A stretch of 23,466 nucleotides of DNA from JAKAQB01 sp027320105 (GCA_027320105.1 DAHVMA010000090.1:1-23466); one strand, 5' to 3'; shown: positions 13,794 to 21,925, counted from the first letter of the stretch. The notes: generated by a model from the sequence alone, not told the origin. Made by a program: numbers and translations.

Positions 13794-13868
13794 CGGGAAG
13801 TAGCGCAGCTTGGTTAGCGCGCAGCGTTCGGGACGCTGAGGCCGCGGGTTCGAATCCCGCCTTCCCGA
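13794..13868 (+). tRNA. tRNA-Pro (anticodon CGG)
   Basis: A full cloverleaf can be drawn. The acceptor arm CGGGAAG pairs with CTTCCCG, discriminator A. The D stem is GCGC/GCGC and the anticodon stem CAGCG/CGCTG around the loop TTCGGGA (anticodon CGG, codon CCG). The T arm is GCGGG-TTCGAAT-CCCGC. CCA is not encoded. Truncated integration-element sequence begins directly after the 3' end, so the gene is a likely attachment site. Confidence 0.97.
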
Positions 13869-13884
13869 CTGGTTTGCGGTACGG

Positions 13885-13995
13885 ATGGTCAACAACCTCG
13901 CCGTCCAGGCCCTCGTCGCTGCGTGGGCGGCCAACAAGGCCATCGTGGACGAGCCGGCAGCACGAGCCGCCGTGGTCGAGGTGACCGAGCCGTGA
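13885..13995 (+). pseudogene. C-terminal fragment of an unrecognised gene next to the tRNA
   Basis: A 36-residue frame (VNNLAVQALVAAWAANKAIV as its core) whose TGA overlaps the GTG of the helicase fragment (GTGA). The frame is open upstream to the tRNA 3' end (reading DWFAVR before the Met) and there is no ribosome site. It therefore looks like the tail of a longer gene cut at the tRNA junction. No family is recognised. Confidence 0.45.
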
Positions 13996-15380
13996 GCCTC
14001 GCCACCCACCAAGAGGACCTGTTCGCCCTCGACCAGAACCCCCCCGACCCAGGATCGAACGCTGAGCTCCCCGCCTGTTTGGATGTCGGGCCGCCACCGG
14101 CGGGATGGCCACAGGCTCCCGGGCCCGAGGTCTACACCGGCCTGATCGGCGACATCGTCGCCGCTCTCGCCCCCCACACCGAGGCCGACCCGGTCGCCAT
14201 CTTGGCTCAGAGCCTTGTCGCCGCCGGGGCGGTCATCGGCCGCGGCGCCCACTTCGCGGTCGAAGCGACCCGGCACCACCCCAACGAGTACGTGCTGTTG
14301 GTCGGCGAGTCCGCCAAGGCTCGCAAAGGCTCCTCGTGGGACCACGTCGCCCGGCTCCTCAACACCACCGACCCCGGCTTCGCCACCCGGACCTCCACCG
14401 GGTTGTCCTCGGGCGAAGGCCTCGTCTGGGCGTTGCGCGACCCCGCCGGGGCGGACCCCGGCGCCCCCGACCCCCGCCTGCTCGTGGTCGAGGCCGAGTT
14501 CGCCACCGTGCTCAAGATGACCTCCAGAGACGTCAACACCCTCTCACCGGTGCTGCGCTCCGCCTGGGACGGCCGCCCCCTCGCCCTGCTCACCCGCACC
14601 GCCCCCGCCCGGGCCAGCGCCGCTCACCTGGCGGTCATCGGCCATATCACCGCCTACCATCAACCCGGGGCCGGGCAGCACAGCTGTCCGGTCCCTGACC
14701 GCGCCTTTGCCTGTGACCCCAGCGCACCTTCGGTCGTCCGGTCGTGCGCCACCCCCATCCTCACCCCCAATGCCACCACCGTCCTCAACCAACCTGGCGC
14801 TCAACACTCGAGCGGCCCAAGCCCGACGACACCAATGCCTCGCTGCCCACTCCGAAGCCGTGGCCGACGCCCCTTCCCAGACGAGAACGCTCCCTGTCGC
14901 AGCCGAACGACAACTCGTCGTCCCGACCCCGCGCGCACCTCGGGCACCCAGCAGTACCGCCATCGACACGCCAGACGCCGCTTCCACTTGCCTGGACTTC
15001 AGTCACGAGATCCTACGTCGGAAGGTCCCCCTGGGAACCTCAGGCTGCCCCCCAGCTGTCGTACCAACGTGCGACATGGAACGACCGGCGCTTGCCCCTC
15101 CCCGCACAGCCGGCGGCAGCGCTCTTGCTGGCGGGTCGCCGACGTTCCCGGACGGCCCCTTGATGTGACACCCACTCTCGCCGGCGCGACAGTGCACCAT
15201 GCAACCGCTCCCCGTGGGCGTGGCAACACTCCTTGCCGCCATGTTGACTTTCACCGCCACGGCACCTGCTGCCCTTGCAGCAGATTCGCAGGGCTACTTC
15301 TATGGCGCCGACGGCAATCAGCCGACCGCCAAAGGCACACAGGTCTTCTACAGCGAACCCACAGTGGGTGGAACTTTTGA
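13992..15380 (+). pseudogene. Truncated DUF3987-type replication helicase of an integrative element
   Basis: From GTG 13992 to about 14654 the frame encodes an N-terminal segment typical of DUF3987/YfjI-like helicases from actinobacterial integrative elements and phages: GLIGDIVAALAPHTEADPVA, VLLVGESAKARKGSSWDHV (P-loop-like), TGLSSGEGLVWALRD, LLVVEAEFATVLKM, NTLSPVLRSAWDG and HLAVIGHIT. Right after this motif the similarity ends. The remaining ~240 codons stay open only as Pro/Arg/Ser-rich nonsense and even run through the start of another gene. The complete proteins continue with a second half of similar size. It is translationally coupled to the fragment before it. Function is presumably lost. 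Confidence 0.7.
14655..15198. other. About 540 bases of decayed sequence without a credible gene
   Basis: Several frames are open on both strands, but none has a recognisable domain, a ribosome site or normal actinobacterial codon use. The translations are Pro/Arg/Ser-rich in every frame. No tRNA 3'-end copy, insertion-sequence ends or transposase remnant was found. It is best read as eroded mobile DNA between the helicase fragment and the secreted-protein pseudogene. Confidence 0.55.
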
Positions 15381-15994
15381 GGCTACATTGCCGAAGTTGG
15401 CACTTGGACCAACGAAACTGGTTGCACGTCGGGTCGCGCGGTTAACTCCACAGATGTCACTGACGCAAACGCGAATTCGACAACGCTAGACGGTACACAG
15501 TATCCCACCGGCACGGCACTATATTTCTACGCTGCCGGGCCCGGCGCCTACTTTGGCTACCACCCAAGCGCAAGCTTATCTACCCAGGAAACTGAAGCCA
15601 ACCAGTGGGGAATCGATCAGGCCAATTACGCACTTAGTCAGTACTCGACCCTCGGTCCGACCGTTCGTGACTATTACATATTCATGGATATCGAAAACCC
15701 CGGAACGGGCGTGTACAACGGATGGGACGAAGAAACGAACAACTGCGGAACGCTGACAGGCACGACGGCCATTCCCTACGCTGTCGATCGGTGGACATTC
15801 AACGGCTCTACAATACCATCAAGAATAGCGCCACGGCCTTCTTGGCGGGCGTCTACTCAAGTCAATCGTACTGGAACTATACATTCGGAACTGGGAGCAG
15901 TGGTTCGATCCCCAGCGTTGCCGAGGACGCGAGTGAGTCCGACCACGGCGTGGTTAGCCCAGGGCCGCAAGAGTGGTGTCAGTCCGGATACTAG
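15199..15994 (+). pseudogene. Frameshifted gene for a secreted Tyr/Trp-rich protein, GH25/DUF1906-like
   Basis: It starts with a signal peptide (TLLAAMLTFTATAPAALAADS; no basic N-region). The mature part continues SQGYFYGADGNQPTAKGTQV, then the reading shifts by one base near 15380. In the new frame it reads GYIAEVGTWTNETGC, ALYFYAAGPGAYFGYHPS, NQWGIDQANYALSQYS and DYYIFMDIENPG. A second one-base shift near 15805 leads into LYNTIKNSATAFLAGVYSS and QEWCQSGY before TAG (15992-15994). The strand ending in FMDIE and the GVYSS element recall GH25/DUF1906 TIM-barrel lytic domains, but I cannot prove it. Local GC falls to about half (29 of 60 bases in 15661-15720). Either a true pseudogene or two assembly errors. 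Confidence 0.65.
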
Positions 15995-16009
15995 ATGGAC
16001 AGGACACTC

Positions 16010-16675
16010 ATGACGCGAGAAGGTCGGCATTACCGATCCGCCACAATGCAAGGCCTGGCTGCATGCGCAACAGCAGTTGCTCTCGCCGCTTGCGGCTCAA
16101 ATGAAGTAAACTCTTTCCCTTTGTCCGGACCGAGCGGCAGTTCGTCGGCCCCTGCGTGCCACTCTCCCCAACTCCAAGGGTCGCGACACCTCCTTGACGT
16201 CGCTTCGACAATCACTTGGTTTCGCATCTCACTGATGAACACTGGTACTTCGATTTGCCAACTGAGCGGGTCACCCGAGATCGCTCTCGTGGGCAGCAAC
16301 GGGTCTCCTTTCACCATGGTGAATCAAACGCCGGTCGGTTCTACCTCGACCCTTGACGTCGGGCCAAACTCCTCCGCCTATTTTGCATTAGGCATGGAAA
16401 CCTGCGGTCCTGCGAACGGTGCGAGGACGAGCAGTGAACCGGTGACTTTGGCTATTACCCTTCCCGCGGACGTTGTCCGGTTGCCGTGGACTTTGTCGAG
16501 CACTTGTAAGCCGGCACTCGCCGTTTCGGTTTCGGGACTTGTCGCTTCACCAATGACGGCTGGGCCAGGCTTTCCGACTGGGGGCAGTCCGCCCCAGTCC
16601 ATGCCTCCCGTCAGCGAGCCCGCCTCTGGAGGCTCGGGCGTCGGTGCCTCGGGCCAGGTATCGGGAACCAGCTAG
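16010..16675 (+). CDS. DUF4232-type lipoprotein
   Basis: About 221 residues from ATG 16010 (AGGA five bases before it); an in-frame ATG at 15995 directly abuts the TAG of the previous gene. The signal peptide ends in the lipobox ALAACGS, so the protein should be lipid-anchored outside the membrane. The mature domain begins ACHSPQLQGS, then ITWFRISLMNTGTSICQLSGSPEIALVGSNG. This is the pattern of DUF4232 (two Cys flanking NTG...C.L.G.P), an immunoglobulin-like secreted domain of unknown role common in actinobacteria. The tail is Pro/Gly/Ser-rich. GC is lower than the rest of the window and codon use includes more A/T endings, like the pseudogene upstream. Confidence 0.75.
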   Translation: MTREGRHYRSATMQGLAACATAVALAACGSNEVNSFPLSGPSGSSSAPACHSPQLQGSRHLLDVASTITWFRISLMNTGTSICQLSGSPEIALVGSNGSPFTMVNQTPVGSTSTLDVGPNSSAYFALGMETCGPANGARTSSEPVTLAITLPADVVRLPWTLSSTCKPALAVSVSGLVASPMTAGPGFPTGGSPPQSMPPVSEPASGGSGVGASGQVSGTS

Positions 16676-16689
16676 CGGGAACCAGCTAG
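16662..16689. repeat. Two 14-base tandem copies carrying the lipoprotein stop
   Basis: CGGGAACCAGCTAG occurs twice head to tail (16662-16675, 16676-16689) and a third time as a five-base start. The TAG of the first copy is the stop codon of the lipoprotein. Confidence 0.9.
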
Positions 16690-16735
16690 CGGAACCTTCC
16701 CGGATAGCCCAGGGTGAAGTGACGTTGTCGCAGGT

Positions 16736-16763
16736 CAGCCCCGCTGTTTGGCGCAGCGGGCTG
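16736..16763 (+). terminator. Hairpin downstream of the lipoprotein
   Basis: CAGCCCCGCTG and CAGCGGGCTG form a stem of ten pairs with one bulged C around a seven-base loop, 60 bases after the stop. No T run follows. It could serve the convergent genes on either side. Confidence 0.4.
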
Positions 16764-16873
16764 TAGTGCCTAACTCAGGGCTTGGGGCGACGTCGCAGGT
16801 GCTTGGAGTAGCCCATCACCCGCACCGGCACCACCGTGGGCGCTCGCCCTGTCCCCTCTCGCCGGCCCGGCCT

Positions 16874-17677
16874 TCAACTGCCCGGAGGAGGTGGCGGTGG
16901 GGGCGGCGCCAAGACGGTCGCCGCAGCGGTCGCCGACCCCCCGCTCCCCGCCTCAACCGGGCCACCGCCCCCCTCGGCCGCCGGAGCGACCACCGGCATC
17001 ACGGGCGCCGGCGCCGGCAACGGGGCGCTGTCGGCCTGGAGCTGCAGCACGCCGGCGGCGAGCATGGTCGAGTTGGGCACCTTGAGGAGCCCATCGTCGG
17101 TGCGCAGCGTGACGTACGCGAGGCTCACGTCGACGACCCAGGCATCGAAGAGACCACCGAGCGCACCCGAGCGCACCCTGATGTGGTCGCCCACGCTGAA
17201 CGGGCGGCTGAGGATGAGCACCACGCCGGAGAACACGTTCCCCAGGCTGGGCTGGGCCGCGATGCCGAGGATGACGCCGGCGAGACCAGCGCCGATCAGC
17301 AGCTTGCCAATGCTCACGTCGAGCACGGCGAGCACCGAGAACGCCGTGATGATGTAGCCGAGCCCGGCGGTGAACATCCGGGTGGCGACCGCAGCGGAGG
17401 GGACTCCGCGCTGGCGCACCATGAGGTCGAGGGCCCGGGAGATCCGGAGGGTCGCGATCACGCCGAAGACCAGCGTCCCGACGGCGCACGCCGCGGCGAT
17501 CACCACCGGATCGATGGCGTGCTTCCTGATGTCCCCGTAGCCGCTGCCGATGACGAGGCCGGCGAGGGCGATGGCGCCGGCGACGCTGCCGATCAGCAGG
17601 TTGCGCCCGCGCTCGCCGGCGAACGGCCTCCTCATCCATTCGAGCTCGAGCCGCCGGAAGATTCCCCGATCAGGCAT
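16874..17677 (-). CDS. MscS-family mechanosensitive channel
   Basis: 267 residues, three or four transmembrane helices (LLIGSVAGAIALAGLVIGSG, PVVIAAACAVGTLVFGVIA, MFTAGLGYIITAFSVLAVL). The pore helix and seal are KLLIGAGLAGVILGIAAQPSLGNVFSG, leading to SRPFSVGDHIRV and VSLAYVTLRTDDGLLKVPNS, the core MscS beta-domain motif. The alpha/beta C-terminal cage normally found after this is largely replaced by an Ala/Pro-rich tail ending in eight Pro, so the cytoplasmic vestibule is probably reduced. The channel should relieve turgor on hypo-osmotic shock. The ATG at 17675-17677 overlaps the permease stop by eight bases; an internal Met at residue 15 is an alternative start. Co-transcription with the ABC genes is likely. 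Confidence 0.85.
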   Translation of the reverse strand: MPDRGIFRRLELEWMRRPFAGERGRNLLIGSVAGAIALAGLVIGSGYGDIRKHAIDPVVIAAACAVGTLVFGVIATLRISRALDLMVRQRGVPSAAVATRMFTAGLGYIITAFSVLAVLDVSIGKLLIGAGLAGVILGIAAQPSLGNVFSGVVLILSRPFSVGDHIRVRSGALGGLFDAWVVDVSLAYVTLRTDDGLLKVPNSTMLAAGVLQLQADSAPLPAPAPVMPVVAPAAEGGGGPVEAGSGGSATAAATVLAPPPPPPPPGS

Positions 17678-18500
17678 TCCGGACCCGGAGGAGCCAGTAG
17701 GCGGCGACCAGCACGATCGCCGTGAACAGGCACAGGTCGCCGAAGCCGGCCCACGCGGTGAGGCTGTGCTGCGGGTTGCGCCAGATCACCCCGTATACCT
17801 GGGCGCCGGCCAGCGTCGGCCAGTACTCGTCGATGACCTCGCTCCACGACAGCGGCAGGGCGCTGAGGATGGCCGGGAGCACGAAGAGAAGTGCCACCAT
17901 CACGGATATGGCGGCCGCTGTGCTCCGCACGAGGAAGCCGATGCCGCACGCCAGCAGGGCGATCACGGCCAGGTACAGGCCGGCACCGAACAAGGCCCGC
18001 AGGACGTGGGCGTCACCGATCGACGCCTGCGGGGCGGAACCCCCGATCGCCAGCTGACCGAGGAAGAAGGCGGCGAAGGCAATGACCTCGCCGGCGACCA
18101 AAGCGGTCAGCGTGACGGTTGCGGACTTGGCCGCCATCAGGCGGCCCCGGCACGGTATGGCCGTGAGGCTGGTGCGGATCATCCCGGAGCTGTACTCGCC
18201 CGTGACCGCCATGGCCCCGAGCACAGCCATCACGAGCTGCACGATGCCTAGAGCGCTCAGGCTGATGGCGGTGGGGTCCCAGTTGACCACGGCGGCGGGA
18301 CGGTGTTGGTGGTAGAGCCCCGCGACGAGGTGGGCGATGAGCACGCCGAGACCGACCCCGAGCAGGACGGCGACGCCGAGGGTGACCCAGGTGGAGCGGA
18401 GGCTGCGCAACTTGAGCCATTCCGAGGCGAGCGCGTTCGCGACTGTGGCGTGCGGTGCGCCCGATGCCGGAGCGGCGGGAGTCGGTGACGCCGCGCTCAT
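17670..18500 (-). CDS. ABC-2 type transporter permease
   Basis: 276 residues with six predicted helices, the first after ALASEWLKLRSLRSTWVTL, a typical ABC-2 entry motif. VTGEYSSGMIRTSLTAIPCRGRLMAAK is the usual cytoplasmic loop between TM2 and TM3, followed by helices FFLGQLAIG, LFGAGLYLAVIALLACGIGF, VMVALLFVLPAILSALP and LFTAIVLVAAYWLL. The start is ATG 18500, whose ATGA overlaps the ATPase stop; a further in-frame upstream start is less likely. With the ATPase it should form an exporter, often for antibiotics, peptides or lipids in this class. The cargo cannot be inferred. Confidence 0.88.
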   Translation of the reverse strand: MSAASPTPAAPASGAPHATVANALASEWLKLRSLRSTWVTLGVAVLLGVGLGVLIAHLVAGLYHQHRPAAVVNWDPTAISLSALGIVQLVMAVLGAMAVTGEYSSGMIRTSLTAIPCRGRLMAAKSATVTLTALVAGEVIAFAAFFLGQLAIGGSAPQASIGDAHVLRALFGAGLYLAVIALLACGIGFLVRSTAAAISVMVALLFVLPAILSALPLSWSEVIDEYWPTLAGAQVYGVIWRNPQHSLTAWAGFGDLCLFTAIVLVAAYWLLRVRNA

Positions 18501-19513
18501 GACCGGCGCTCCGGCGGCCACGCGGGCCCCGAGCCGGCAGCGGCCCGGCCGCCGCCGGCGCTGTCCCCGCCCACCACCCCGGCAGCGAAGCTCCCCGGTG
18601 GCCCGATCGCCGCGCTCGTGGTCGCAAACTCGGACTGGTCCCGGGTCAACTCCATGAACGCCTCCTCGAGCGATGCCCGCTGCGGGGTGAGCTCCTCGAG
18701 CGGGATGCCCGCTGCGAGAGCCTCCTCACCGACCCGGTCCGACGGCATGCCGGTGACGACGAGCCCCCCGCCCGGCGCCGGCTTGGTGGCAGCCCCGGCG
18801 GAGGTCAGCCGTGTCGCGAGCGCTGCGTCGTCCCGGCTGCGGACGAGTACCGAACGGGCGCTGCTGCCGACGAGCTCCTCCACGCTCGCGTCGGCGATCA
18901 GGCGGCCACGACCGATGACGACCAGGTGGTCGGCGGTGAGCGCCATCTCGCTCATGAGGTGGCTGGAGACGAGCACCGTGCGGCCCTCGCTCGCAAGACT
19001 GCGCATCAGCTGTCGGATCCACTGGATGCCCTCGGGGTCGAGCCCGTTGACCGGCTCGTCGAACATCAGCGTTCCGGGGTTGCCCAGGAGCGTGCCCGCG
19101 ACGCCGAGGCGTTGGCTCATCCCGAGGGAGAAGCCGCCGACCCGCTTGCCGGCAACCTGCTCGAGACCGACCAGCCGGAGCACCTCGATGACCCGTTTGC
19201 GGGGGATGCCGTTGCTCAGGGCAAGCGCGTCGAGGTGTGCCCGCGCCGTGCGACCGCCCGCCACGGCCTTGGCGTCCAGCAGTGCACCGACCTGCGTGAG
19301 GGGGGCGGGGATGTCGCGGTAACGGCGCCCGCCGACAGTCGCAACGCCGGAGTCGGGGTTGTCCAGTCCAAGGATCATGCGCATGGTCGTCGTCTTGCCG
19401 GCGCCGTTGGGCCCGAGGAACCCGGTGACCCTGCCGGGGAGCACGCTGAACGACAGGTCGTCCACCGCCTTGGTCTTGCCGTAGTGCTTGCTCAGGTGCT
19501 CGGCGACGATCAC
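18497..19513 (-). CDS. ABC-2 type transporter ATP-binding protein
   Basis: 338 residues. Walker A LGPNGAGKTTT, signature FSLGMSQRLGVAGTLL, Walker B TLMFDEPVNGLDPEG and H-loop LVSSHLMSEMALTADHLVV are all intact. The C-terminal ~120 residues are a regulatory extension ending in an Ala/Gly-rich stretch. The start is GTG 19511-19513, with AGGAG five bases before it. An open frame continues upstream to 19780 but that part is the wrecked acetyltransferase gene, not ATPase sequence. It overlaps the permease by four bases. The similarity to bacitracin/drug-type DrrA/BcrA ATPases suggests an exporter; no specificity is claimed. Confidence 0.93.
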   Translation of the reverse strand: MIVAEHLSKHYGKTKAVDDLSFSVLPGRVTGFLGPNGAGKTTTMRMILGLDNPDSGVATVGGRRYRDIPAPLTQVGALLDAKAVAGGRTARAHLDALALSNGIPRKRVIEVLRLVGLEQVAGKRVGGFSLGMSQRLGVAGTLLGNPGTLMFDEPVNGLDPEGIQWIRQLMRSLASEGRTVLVSSHLMSEMALTADHLVVIGRGRLIADASVEELVGSSARSVLVRSRDDAALATRLTSAGAATKPAPGGGLVVTGMPSDRVGEEALAAGIPLEELTPQRASLEEAFMELTRDQSEFATTSAAIGPPGSFAAGVVGGDSAGGGRAAAGSGPAWPPERRS

Positions 19514-19578
19514 GGGTGCTCCTGTCGCGGGATGGCGTAGGCGTCGGTGCAGGCCGGGGGCCGAAGATCGAAGGTGGG

Positions 19579-19850
19579 CTAGCGCAACAACTTCTCGCCC
19601 CAGGAGCTGGCATGGGAGTTGGCGTTGTAGTTGCCGATGCCACGGTAGCCGCAACGCTCGTACAGGCATGCCGGGGGCGATGGTCCGCAGCCCGCCGCCG
19701 GCGACAACCTCGCCGGCCGTCGTCCTGCAGACCAGGTAGATCCCGCCAGGCGGCGCCAACTCCGAGGGCTCGAGCGGCACGCCTCTGGGGCCCGGGCCGC
19801 AAGACCAGGGGGTCCGCCGGCGAGAAGCGCACCTCCACCGGCGCCATCAT
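19579..19850 (-). pseudogene. GNAT acetyltransferase gene with internal deletions
   Basis: Three pieces in different frames make a recognisable acetyltransferase. The N-terminal start is MAPVEVRFSPADPLVLRP from ATG 19850 (overlapping the sucD TGA). The middle piece is VPLEPSELAPPGGIYLV and GEVVAGGGLRTIAPG. The C-terminal piece is LYERCGYRGIGNYNANS followed by WGEKLLR and TAG (19579-19581). The acetyl-CoA-binding motif A (about 40 residues with QxxGxG) that should lie between the last two is gone, and about 25-30 residues are also missing after VLRP. The gene was once coupled to sucD. Now it cannot make a working enzyme. Confidence 0.72.
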
Positions 19851-20731
19851 GGCAACTTGACGATCTCCGCCATCTCGAGGCCCGCCTCGGTCGGATTGTT
19901 CACAACGCGGACGCCGGCAGCCGCGAGGGCTTCCATCTTCGCCTGGGCGGTACCTTTCGACCCGGAGATGATCGCCCCGGCGTGGCCCATCTTCTTACCG
20001 GGCGGCGCGGTCACGCCGGCGATGTAGGCGACGACGGGCTTGGTCACCTTCTCTGTGATGAAGGCTGCCGCCCGCTCCTCCTCGATGCCGCCGATCTCGC
20101 CGAACATCGCTATCGCCTTGGTCTCCTCATCGGCCTGGAACGCGGCCAGGCAGTCCACGAAGTTGGTCCCCGGCACAGGGTCGCCGCCGATGCCCACGCA
20201 GGTGGTCACGCCCACGCCGAGCTGCTCGAGCTCGTAGAGCGCCTGGTAGGTGAGCGTGCCCGAGCGGCTCACGATCCCCACGGGACCGCCCGCCAGCGCG
20301 ATCTCGCCGGCGGTGATGCCGATGTTTGTCTTCCCGGGGCTGATGATCCCCGGGCAGTTGGGACCGAGCAGGCGCGTCCCGGGGTGGTCCCGGCGGAGGG
20401 TGGCGTAGACGCGCGCCTCGTCGTGTGCCGGTATCCCCTCGGTGATGCACACCACGAAGGGGACTCCCGCCCCAGCTGCTTCGAGGATTGCGTCGGGCGC
20501 GAACCTGGGCGGCACTGATACGAAGCTGGCGTCGGCCCCGGTGGCAGCGACGGCCTCGGCGACCGTGTCGAAGACGGGAATGCCGTCCACGTCCTGGCCG
20601 CCCTTGCCAGGGGTCACCCCGGCAACGACCTTCGTCCCGTAATCCCGGTTGCGCAGCGCGTGGAAGCGACCCTGCCCGCCGGTGAGACCCTGCACCACGA
20701 CCTTCGTGTGCTCGTCGACGAAGATGCTCAT
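19847..20731 (-). CDS. sucD: Succinyl-CoA ligase, alpha subunit
   Basis: 294 residues, normal length. CoA-binding Rossmann domain: VVVQGLTGGQGRFHA and VAGVTPGKGG; ITEGIPAHD; LLGPNCPGIISPG; GIVSRSGTLTYQ; GIGGDPVPGTNF. The phosphorylated catalytic His is in GKKMGHAGAII. SucD and SucC interconvert succinyl-CoA and succinate with ATP or GTP formation in the TCA cycle. The ATG (20729-20731) overlaps the sucC TGA by four bases (ATGA). Identification is secure. Confidence 0.98.
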   Translation of the reverse strand: MSIFVDEHTKVVVQGLTGGQGRFHALRNRDYGTKVVAGVTPGKGGQDVDGIPVFDTVAEAVAATGADASFVSVPPRFAPDAILEAAGAGVPFVVCITEGIPAHDEARVYATLRRDHPGTRLLGPNCPGIISPGKTNIGITAGEIALAGGPVGIVSRSGTLTYQALYELEQLGVGVTTCVGIGGDPVPGTNFVDCLAAFQADEETKAIAMFGEIGGIEEERAAAFITEKVTKPVVAYIAGVTAPPGKKMGHAGAIISGSKGTAQAKMEALAAAGVRVVNNPTEAGLEMAEIVKLP

Positions 20732-21879
20732 CGTTCGCTCCCCTCTGCGAGTGCGACTGCCTTGCGGGCCGCCTCCAGCATGGTCGGTCGGGAGATCAGG
20801 CGGTCCGATTCCACCTCTCGCAGGATCTCCCGCCCCTCGTCGGCGTTGGTGCCGTCGAGTCGGATGACGATGGGCGACCCTATGCTCACACGCCCCAGTG
20901 CAGTTACGATCCCCCTGGCCACCTCCTCGCCGCGCGTGATTCCCCCGAAGATGTTGATGAATATGGACCTGACATCGGGGTCCGAGTTGATGACCTCCAG
21001 GGCGTTGGCCATCACGTCCGCGTTGGCGCCGCCGCCGATGTCGAGGAAGTTGGCGGGGCGACCGCCCACCTGGTTGACGACGTCACACGTGCTCATCGCC
21101 AGGCCGGCGCCGTTGGCGATGATGCCCACCTCCCCCTCGAGCCCGACGTACTGCAGGCCCTTGCTGCGGGCGAGGCGCTCCCGGTCGTCGAGCTCGTCGA
21201 TGTCCCGGAACTGCGCCCACTCCGGGTGCCGGAAAGCGGCGTTGTCGTCGAGGGTCACCTTGGCGTCGAGGGCGTGGACCTGCCCCTCCTTCGTGAGCAC
21301 CAGGGGGTTGATCTCGACGAGGTCGGCGTCACCCTCGTCGTAGCAGCGGTACAGCTTCTGGAGGATGTCGACCGCCCCCTCGGTGGCGCGCGCCGGCAGG
21401 GCGGCCTCCTCGACCAGCTGTCGGGCTAGCGCCTCGCTGAAGCCGACGGCGGGGTCGATGTGCATCCGGGCGATCGCCGCAGGGTCTTGCTCGGCGATCG
21501 TCTCGATCTCCACGCCGCCCTTGGCCGAGACCATTGCCAGGTGGGCCTTGGCGCCCCGGTCGAGGGTGAAGCTGGCGTAGTACTCCTCGGCGATGTCCGT
21601 GGCGTGCTCCACCCAGAGCCGGCGTACCACGTGGCCCTTGATGTCCAAGCCGAGGATGTTGCCGGCGTGGAGGCGGACCTCCCCGGCGTCGGCGGCGAGC
21701 TTCACGCCGCCGGCCTTGCCGCGCCCGCCCACCTGGACCTGCGCCTTCACCACCACGGGGTAGCCGGAGGCGTCAGCGGCGGCTACGGCCTCCTCGACGG
21801 TGTCGGCGACACCACCGGCCGACACCGGGATCCCGAAGCGGGCGAAGTACTGCTTGCCCTGGTACTCGAACAGATCCAA
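20728..21879 (-). CDS. sucC: Succinyl-CoA ligase, beta subunit
   Basis: 383 residues: ATP-grasp N-terminal half starting LDLFEYQGKQYFARFGIPV, VVKAQVQVGGRGKAGGVKLA, GADLVEINPL-type motif (DADLVEINPLVLTKEG), and C-terminal ligase domain GLAMSTCDVVNQVGGRPANFLDIGG and NIFGGITRGEEVA. The start is a TTG (21877-21879): AGGAG lies six bases before it and the family N-terminus begins exactly there, whereas the upstream in-frame extension is Arg/Pro/Ser-rich. Followed by sucD. Together with the B12-binding subunit upstream this suggests joint expression of methylmalonyl-CoA conversion and its TCA entry step. Confidence 0.97.
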   Translation of the reverse strand: MDLFEYQGKQYFARFGIPVSAGGVADTVEEAVAAADASGYPVVVKAQVQVGGRGKAGGVKLAADAGEVRLHAGNILGLDIKGHVVRRLWVEHATDIAEEYYASFTLDRGAKAHLAMVSAKGGVEIETIAEQDPAAIARMHIDPAVGFSEALARQLVEEAALPARATEGAVDILQKLYRCYDEGDADLVEINPLVLTKEGQVHALDAKVTLDDNAAFRHPEWAQFRDIDELDDRERLARSKGLQYVGLEGEVGIIANGAGLAMSTCDVVNQVGGRPANFLDIGGGANADVMANALEVINSDPDVRSIFINIFGGITRGEEVARGIVTALGRVSIGSPIVIRLDGTNADEGREILREVESDRLISRPTMLEAARKAVALAEGSER

Positions 21880-21925
21880 CGTCGTCTCCTTGGTCTTTCT
21901 TGGGGGGGAGAAAGGGGACCGCTCG

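Noticed and set aside
16692..16702. CCTTCCCG as a second copy of the tRNA-Pro 3' end (attR).
   Set aside because: Only eight bases match, with no extension into the T arm; expected by chance in this composition.
16790..16850. Tiny minus-strand frame ending in GYSKHLRRRPKP after the MscS stop.
   Set aside because: It is in the same frame as MscS beyond its TGA, lacks a ribosome site, and no family is recognised; a read-through extension is possible but unsupported.
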